From positions 38,168-102,167 of the forward strand of contig DBGEOK010000046.1 of assembly GCA_048370855.1 (NCBI GenBank): a stretch of DNA of 64,000 nt, in the 5' to 3' direction. Of this stretch, positions 59,090-64,000 are shown one piece after another. Source of the DNA: Limiplasma sp048370855. Its GTDB lineage: Bacteria; Bacillota; Clostridia; Christensenellales; Aristaeellaceae. Within the stretch, counting starts at the first letter, position 1. Each line of letters opens with the position of its first letter. Below the pieces are notes generated by a model. It had not been told where the DNA came from, did no database searches, and saw only the letters and a program-made list of their open reading frames with translations. The position numbers and the translations under genes were made by a program.

Positions 59090-61525
59090 ATGCGCAAGCC
59101 CGCTTTTTTATCCAACGAGCGCCTGTCGCGCTTTGTGTTAAGCCTCTTGCTATGCGCCGGCGTGCTGCTGCCGCTGATGATGACCTTTGGCCTTGGCGCG
59201 GCGGCCATGCCGGCGCTTTTGATCAGCGCGGTCATGCTCGCGCTGCTGACGGCTGCCGGAGGGAGCGGGAAGGGAAGGCTGATCCTTGCCGGGGTTGCCG
59301 CCGCGCTGGCGGTTTTGCAGCTTTTTTTGCCCAACGCCGGCTTCTTTGGCGGGTCATATGAGGCGATCAAGGCAATTTCGCTCTACTTTAACGGGATTAC
59401 CACCGCCGCGCCGCTGTTCGCCTCCCAAATTTCGGCGCTGCTTGCCGTTGGCGTCGCCGCGCTGAGCTATGCTTTTTCCAGCAAGCTGGCGGGGTTCCTG
59501 CCCGCGACCATCCTGGTGGTGCTGGTGCTTTTCGGCCTGTGGAGCCTGGGCAAGCCGGTCTACCTTTGGTATACGCTGCCGGCGCTGGTGGCGCTGCTCC
59601 TGCTGATTTCCCAAACCTCGCATGAAAAGATCAACCTTTTTCAGGTGATGCCGCTGGCGGCGCTGGTGGTCATCCTCAGCATGCTGCTCCTGCCAAGCGG
59701 CCAGACGACCATCCCGCCGCTTTATAACGCGGCCATGAACCTGAAGCAGACCATTTCCGACTATCTGTTCTTTACCGAGCCGCGCAACGTCTTTACCCTG
59801 GGCAGCTACGGTTACTATCCCATGGGCAACGGACGGCTGGGCGGCGAGGCCGCGCCGAGCGAATACCCCGTCATGATGGTCAAGACCGACCGCAGGACGC
59901 TCATGCGCGCCGTGGTGAAGGATGAGTATACGGGCCGGAGCTGGCGGGACACGTCCTCCGGCAAGCGCTACCTGTATGTCAACCCGCGCTGGGCGAAGCT
60001 GCGGGAGAGCGTGTTTTTGGAAAAAATGCCGGAGGAGGCCGTGCGCGCGGCCAGCGCGCTGCTGGACGAGCACGCCGTGACCGTACAGATGCAGAACGCG
60101 GCGGCCAGCACTATTTTTACGCCGGTGTTTCTTCGCGGCTTCAGCGCGCAGAGCGATATGGTGGGATATTTCAACGACGCAAGCGAGCTGTTTATTACGC
60201 GCGACCTCCGGCAGGCGGACCGCTATACCGTGTTCGCCCCCTTGCTGGAGGGCGGGGACGGGGCCCTCGGCCCGTTGATCGAGGCGGCCCCAAAGGGAAA
60301 CGACGGCTACTACCAGGCGGCGCGGAACGCATATACTGGACTGCCGGACCATTTGGAGCAGAAGGTATATGAGGATCTGAACAACATCATCGCCTCGGCC
60401 GGCACGCCCTATGAGCGGGCCTGCGCCATCATGCGCCATTTGCAGCGCTACTACCGGTACTCCCTCAAGCCCGAAACGCCGCCGGAAAACCAGGATTTCG
60501 TCACCTATTTCCTCTATGTCGGCAAGGAAGGGTACTGTACCTATTTCGCCTCCGCCATGACGGTGCTGTGCCGTATGGCCGGCCTGCCCGCGCGCTATGT
60601 GGAGGGTTTTCTCGCAACGCCCTCGAGCGACGGGTTTGCTTATGTAACCGGGTTGGACGCGCACGCCTGGACCGAGGTTTATTTTGAAGGCTTCGGCTGG
60701 GTGCCCTTTGACGCGACGCCCGCCCAGCAAAGCCTGGATAACGCCCCTCCGCAGGACAACGCGCAGGAACCGGAGCCCTCGCCCTCGCCGGAGCCGGACG
60801 ACCGGCCCACGCCAACCCCGGAGCCGCAGGATCAGCCCAACCCAAGCGAGGAACCGGACACGGAGGACAGCGAACCGCCCGAGCCGCCCCCCAACGACCA
60901 GGAGCCGCCGTTCCCCTGGTGGCTACTGCTGCTGGCTTTCGCCGCAGTCGCCGGCCTGTGCGCGCGCATTCATCTGCGCATGCCGGATCAGGTGGCGAAA
61001 AAGCGCGGAACGGAGCAGGAAAAAATATTTGTCTATGGCAACGCGGCCTATATGGTTATGAAGCTGAACAAGCGCACGCCCAGGCCGGGCGAGACGCCGC
61101 TGCTGTTTGCCCGCCGGATGGACCGGCAAAAGGCGTTCCCCGCGCCGATCCTGCCGCTATGGCGCATGATGGCGCTGAGCAATTACAGCAAAATGCAGCC
61201 GGGGCCGGAGCAAACCGCGCGCGCAAGGGAAACGTACCTGCGCATGTACAAGCCGCAGCGGCTGTCGGTAAAAATACGGTTCATGCTGGCCGCCGCGTTT
61301 GGCAAGGCTTGCTATACCTGCCTGGAGACGCAGGTGGAGCATGTGGAGCCGCCCAAGCCGTTTACCTATCAGCCAAAGAGCGGGGCGGATACAAAGCGGA
61401 AGCGGGAAAAGGGCCGCTCCGGGAGCAAGAAAGCGGCTCCCTCCGGAAAGGGCGCGCCCGCGCGCTCGGGAAAGCCCGCCGCCCGTAAGGCTTCCGGGAG
61501 GAAGAAGCGGGCCCGTAAGCGTTAA
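59090..61525 (+). CDS. Membrane-bound transglutaminase-like protein
   Basis: An 811-residue protein of the TgpA type: six or more N-terminal helices (about 15-230), a long external domain with the transglutaminase-like triad (Cys in EGYCTYFASAM near 484, His in DAHAWTEVYF, Asp in FDATP), a Pro/Glu-rich linker (about 555-605), one C-terminal helix (WWLLLLAFAAVAGLCARI) and an inside Lys/Arg-rich tail ending KKRARKR. Typical partner of MoxR and DUF58. Substrate is unknown, probably exported protein or peptidoglycan peptides. The ATG at 59090 has GGGAGG nine nt upstream. Confidence 0.93.
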   Translation: MRKPAFLSNERLSRFVLSLLLCAGVLLPLMMTFGLGAAAMPALLISAVMLALLTAAGGSGKGRLILAGVAAALAVLQLFLPNAGFFGGSYEAIKAISLYFNGITTAAPLFASQISALLAVGVAALSYAFSSKLAGFLPATILVVLVLFGLWSLGKPVYLWYTLPALVALLLLISQTSHEKINLFQVMPLAALVVILSMLLLPSGQTTIPPLYNAAMNLKQTISDYLFFTEPRNVFTLGSYGYYPMGNGRLGGEAAPSEYPVMMVKTDRRTLMRAVVKDEYTGRSWRDTSSGKRYLYVNPRWAKLRESVFLEKMPEEAVRAASALLDEHAVTVQMQNAAASTIFTPVFLRGFSAQSDMVGYFNDASELFITRDLRQADRYTVFAPLLEGGDGALGPLIEAAPKGNDGYYQAARNAYTGLPDHLEQKVYEDLNNIIASAGTPYERACAIMRHLQRYYRYSLKPETPPENQDFVTYFLYVGKEGYCTYFASAMTVLCRMAGLPARYVEGFLATPSSDGFAYVTGLDAHAWTEVYFEGFGWVPFDATPAQQSLDNAPPQDNAQEPEPSPSPEPDDRPTPTPEPQDQPNPSEEPDTEDSEPPEPPPNDQEPPFPWWLLLLAFAAVAGLCARIHLRMPDQVAKKRGTEQEKIFVYGNAAYMVMKLNKRTPRPGETPLLFARRMDRQKAFPAPILPLWRMMALSNYSKMQPGPEQTARARETYLRMYKPQRLSVKIRFMLAAAFGKACYTCLETQVEHVEPPKPFTYQPKSGADTKRKREKGRSGSKKAAPSGKGAPARSGKPAARKASGRKKRARKR

Positions 61526-61579
61526 GAACAAAACGGGTTGAGACGATGACTCAGGATTGGCGGAAGGAGGCGTCCGAAA

Positions 61580-63085
61580 TTGGGAAGCGATTCCGCCCGG
61601 CGCGTTTCACGCCTGGGGCCACGCAAAAGCCAGCGGCTGTTTCCTCCCGAGGAGCAGGAGCGGCTTCAAGCCTACCTGCGCGATGTGCGCGCGCGACTGT
61701 CCCTGAGCCGTAAGCATACCGAGCAGATGCTGGACGACCATGTCGCCGCGCTGTACGCGCTGACCCGGCGGGGCATGACGCTCGCGCAGGCCATGCATAG
61801 GCTGGATCCGGCGCAGCTTGCCGATTTTTACCTGGTGGAGCGCCGGGACTGGTACCCGCTGGATCACGCGGCGAAGGTATACCCTTTGAGCATGAGCCTG
61901 AAGCGGATGATGGTGTTCCGCCTGTCCGCGTATCTCAAAAACCCGGTGGAGCCGGAGCTTCTTCAGATGGCGCTGACCTATACGGTGAAACGTTTCCCCT
62001 ATTTCGCCACAACCATCAAGTGCGGATTTTTCTGGCACTATATCGACGGCGCGATGCGCCGCTTTGCCGTTCGCCCGGAAACCAAGCTTCCGTGCGCGGT
62101 GATGAAGGTGGGCGACGTAACCTCCCCGACGTTTCGGGTCGTGTATTATCAAAACCGGGTAAGCGTGGAGTTTTTCCATATCCTGACCGACGGCACGGGT
62201 GGAAGCCTGTTTTTGCGCACGCTGCTGAAAACCTACCTCCGCCTGCTGGGGGAGGACGCGCCCGACTCGGAGTTTACCTTTGACATTGATGAAAAGCCCC
62301 AGCCGGAGGAATGGCGGGACGACTTTGTGCTGGGCGACCGGAGCAAAGAGGCTCATGGCTTTGCCGACAAGCCCGCCCTGCAGATGCGCGGCATGCTGCC
62401 CTATGAGCAGCCAAACCGCGTGCTCCATTACAATTTCAGCACCGGCGCGCTGCTCCGCCAGGCGCATGAAAAGGGCGTTACCCTGACGACGCTGATGCTT
62501 GGCTATATCATGCTCGCCTGCCGCGACGCCTGCCCCGCGCGCCGCACCAAAAAGAAAATTCAGATTCAGCTTCCCGTCAACATGCGGAAATACTATCCAA
62601 GCCGGACGCTGCGCAATTTTTCCATGTACTGCGGCATCCGGCTCCACCCCGGCGAAATAACGGGGCTTGACGCGATCCTGCCTCTGCTTGCCGAGCAGGT
62701 AAAGGCGGGTACGGCGAAGGAGGCGCTGGATCAGACCATGCAGCTTTCCCGCCGGCTGGTCAAATGCCTGCGGTTTATCCCGCTGATTGTGAAGCGGCCG
62801 ATTGCCTATTTCATCTACGGCGCGCTGAGCGACGCGGTGTTTACCACCACGTTCAGCAACCTGGGCGAGGTAAGGACTTCCCCGGAAATGGCAAAGCATT
62901 TGGATAAGTTTGACTTTGTGCTCGGCCCGCCGATTCAGAACCGGGCCTGCTGCTCGCTGTGCAGCTTTGGCGACCGGGCGGTGCTGACGGTGACGAAGAA
63001 TACGCAGCTAACCCTTTTTGAGGATTCGTTATACCGCCATTTCCAGGAAAACGGGCTTACGCCTTATATGGAAGGGAGCCGCTAG
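61580..63085 (+). CDS. Condensation/alcohol-acetyltransferase-like protein
   Basis: A 501-residue protein of the CoA-dependent acyltransferase superfamily. Motifs are YPLSMSLKRMMVFRLSAYLKNPV (acceptor-side start of the domain), and HILTDGTGG near 205-213, a variant of HHxxxDG, with a second half LPVNMRKYYPSRTLRNFSMYCGIRL and FSNLGEV. It lacks a signal peptide. The TTG start follows GGAAGGAGG at 10 nt. The next gene (DUF6320) is its usual partner in clostridia. Acyl donor and acceptor are not known. Confidence 0.82.
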   Translation: MGSDSARRVSRLGPRKSQRLFPPEEQERLQAYLRDVRARLSLSRKHTEQMLDDHVAALYALTRRGMTLAQAMHRLDPAQLADFYLVERRDWYPLDHAAKVYPLSMSLKRMMVFRLSAYLKNPVEPELLQMALTYTVKRFPYFATTIKCGFFWHYIDGAMRRFAVRPETKLPCAVMKVGDVTSPTFRVVYYQNRVSVEFFHILTDGTGGSLFLRTLLKTYLRLLGEDAPDSEFTFDIDEKPQPEEWRDDFVLGDRSKEAHGFADKPALQMRGMLPYEQPNRVLHYNFSTGALLRQAHEKGVTLTTLMLGYIMLACRDACPARRTKKKIQIQLPVNMRKYYPSRTLRNFSMYCGIRLHPGEITGLDAILPLLAEQVKAGTAKEALDQTMQLSRRLVKCLRFIPLIVKRPIAYFIYGALSDAVFTTTFSNLGEVRTSPEMAKHLDKFDFVLGPPIQNRACCSLCSFGDRAVLTVTKNTQLTLFEDSLYRHFQENGLTPYMEGSR

Positions 63086-63086
63086 C

Positions 63087-63665
63087 ATGGAACCCATGCA
63101 TGTTCGCCTGACCTATCCCCCGACGACCGCGCTGTCCTTTTGGCGAAGGAACCGCCGCGCGCTATGGCGCAGCGCTTTTTTCCTGACGGGCTACGCGTGC
63201 CTGCTGGTCAACCTGCTGACGGGCGGCATGCCTTGGAGTCTGATCGCCATTGGCGGGCTGACCGTGCTGTGGGTCGTTTTCCTGTATCATCCCCAGGTGG
63301 AAAACACCCCCATTAAAAAGCTGTGCGACTCGGCGATTGCCGTATGCCTCTATCTGTTTTTGCTGGACAGCGTGATTGGCGGGGGCTGGAGCGGTTTTGT
63401 GGTGCCGATTGTATTTTTTGGCGACCTGGTCATCATCGGCTCCTATTTTCTGCTCTACTTTCAAAAGCGCAAGCGCGATTTTCTGCCGCTTTTTGAGCTC
63501 ATCCTTGCCGGGCTTGTGATAACCCTGTGCGAGCTTGTCGGCCTGCGCTATCTGGATTGGCCGATGATTGTGGTCGGCGGCGTCAGCCTGGGGCTGCTCG
63601 CGCTGAGCCTGGCGCTTTTTTGGAAACCCCTTGGCGCGGAGTTTCAAAAAAAGTTTCATATGTAA
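63087..63665 (+). CDS. DUF6320 membrane protein
   Basis: A 192-residue membrane protein with five or six helices, of the DUF6320 type often found after an alcohol acetyltransferase-like gene in clostridia. It begins one base after the acyltransferase stop, with GAAGGGAG before the ATG at 63087. Function unknown; a membrane anchor or acceptor for the acyltransferase is plausible. Confidence 0.78.
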   Translation: MEPMHVRLTYPPTTALSFWRRNRRALWRSAFFLTGYACLLVNLLTGGMPWSLIAIGGLTVLWVVFLYHPQVENTPIKKLCDSAIAVCLYLFLLDSVIGGGWSGFVVPIVFFGDLVIIGSYFLLYFQKRKRDFLPLFELILAGLVITLCELVGLRYLDWPMIVVGGVSLGLLALSLALFWKPLGAEFQKKFHM

Positions 63666-63789
63666 GCGGCGCAGACTAAAGGGCGGAAGGACGCGCCGGC
63701 CGGCAGGGGGCTTCTCGGGCGCGGCGGCATCGCGGCGCAAAGCGGGCCAATCGCCCGGCGCCGGGCCGTGTCCGCGGCTGTCAGCCGCC

Positions 63790-63838
63790 TCGGGGCCTTG
63801 CCCGTAAGAATCCCTTTTTGGGCCGCGCTCGCGGCCCC
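63790..63838 (-). repeat. Decayed copy D of the three-hairpin element
   Basis: Only the third stem is intact: GGGCCGC-gctc-GCGGCCC (63820-63837), preceded by TAAGAATCCCTTTTTG, which matches the linker of copy C, and by remnants of the CTAAGGGC hairpin. Confidence 0.65.
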
Positions 63839-63869
63839 TTCTGGCCACCCTTAAAAGGAGGTCCAGCCT

Positions 63870-63910
63870 GCGGACCGCCGGCGCGGGAGTACCGGCGGTC
63901 CGCTTGTTTT
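63870..63910 (+). terminator. Terminator of the moxR operon
   Basis: Perfect 12-bp stem GCGGACCGCCGG / CCGGCGGTCCGC followed by TTGTTTTTG. Confidence 0.9.
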
Positions 63911-64000
63911 TGTCTGCGCGAATTGTGAGGGGAAAGGCGACAAAATGTTTATGAAATTAACTTTAAATAGCGGATAGAAATCAAATAAAGTTTATTTAAT
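63911..64000. other. AT-rich window end, no gene seen
   Basis: The sequence turns AT-rich after the terminator. Only a very short frame (ATG at 63954) is present; a promoter of the next gene may start here. Confidence 0.3.

Overview
The window reads as one contiguous chromosomal segment of a spore-forming, GC-rich Firmicute of class Clostridia. Evidence for this is a GerA-type spore germination operon with a forespore-type promoter, a whiA-crh pair, a CtsR-type operator on clpB, strong AAGGAGG ribosome binding sites and many clean sigma-A promoters with 17-bp spacers. An uncultured gut lineage such as Christensenellales would fit the composition, but that is inference. I saw no rRNA, tRNA, CRISPR array, prophage or transposase.

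From 0.2 to 12.8 kb everything is on the minus strand: uvrC with two envelope genes (a GtrA-like flippase and an LPG-synthase-type membrane protein); a methionine operon metY-metA-metF-activation protein-metH, in which the reactivation domain of MetH is a separate gene; dnaN; and a crh-whiA pair. Between dnaN and crh lies a sequence with the layout of a replication origin: an AT-rich stretch, a TAG-repeat array like a DnaA-trio, a GGCC spacer and tandem DnaA-box-like 9-mers. No dnaA gene is visible.

From 13.5 to 35.3 kb most genes are on the plus strand: an SPL-family radical SAM gene, a phosphoesterase (minus), an arginine operon argG-C-J-B-D-F (no argH) behind a promoter with a palindromic operator, two kinds of palindromic repeat, then a putative sugar or sugar-acid locus. 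That locus holds an UlaG-like metallo-hydrolase, a ribose-type ABC importer, an unrecognised protein of possible propeller fold and a SorC-family regulator. A 24-bp palindrome lies just downstream of its promoter. A PF06541 membrane protein and a serC-serA pair follow.

From 35.7 to 46.6 kb genes are on the minus strand: a ROK-family repressor with a 36-bp operator over its own promoter, clpB with a CtsR box, the gerA-gerB-gerC operon, a lipoprotein serine hydrolase and corA. From 46.8 to 63.7 kb come murB, rapZ with a secreted metallo-beta-lactamase protein, an AraC regulator, a MATE transporter, apbE, a minus-strand pair (hypothetical exported protein and GT2 glycosyltransferase), and an operon moxR-DUF58-transglutaminase-acyltransferase-DUF6320.

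A dispersed element made of three hairpins in fixed order occurs at about 36-119, 22357-22440 and 49664-49750 (inverted), with a decayed copy near 63800. The candidates for something undescribed are the origin-like region, the UlaG/ABC/SorC locus and the multi-hairpin elements.
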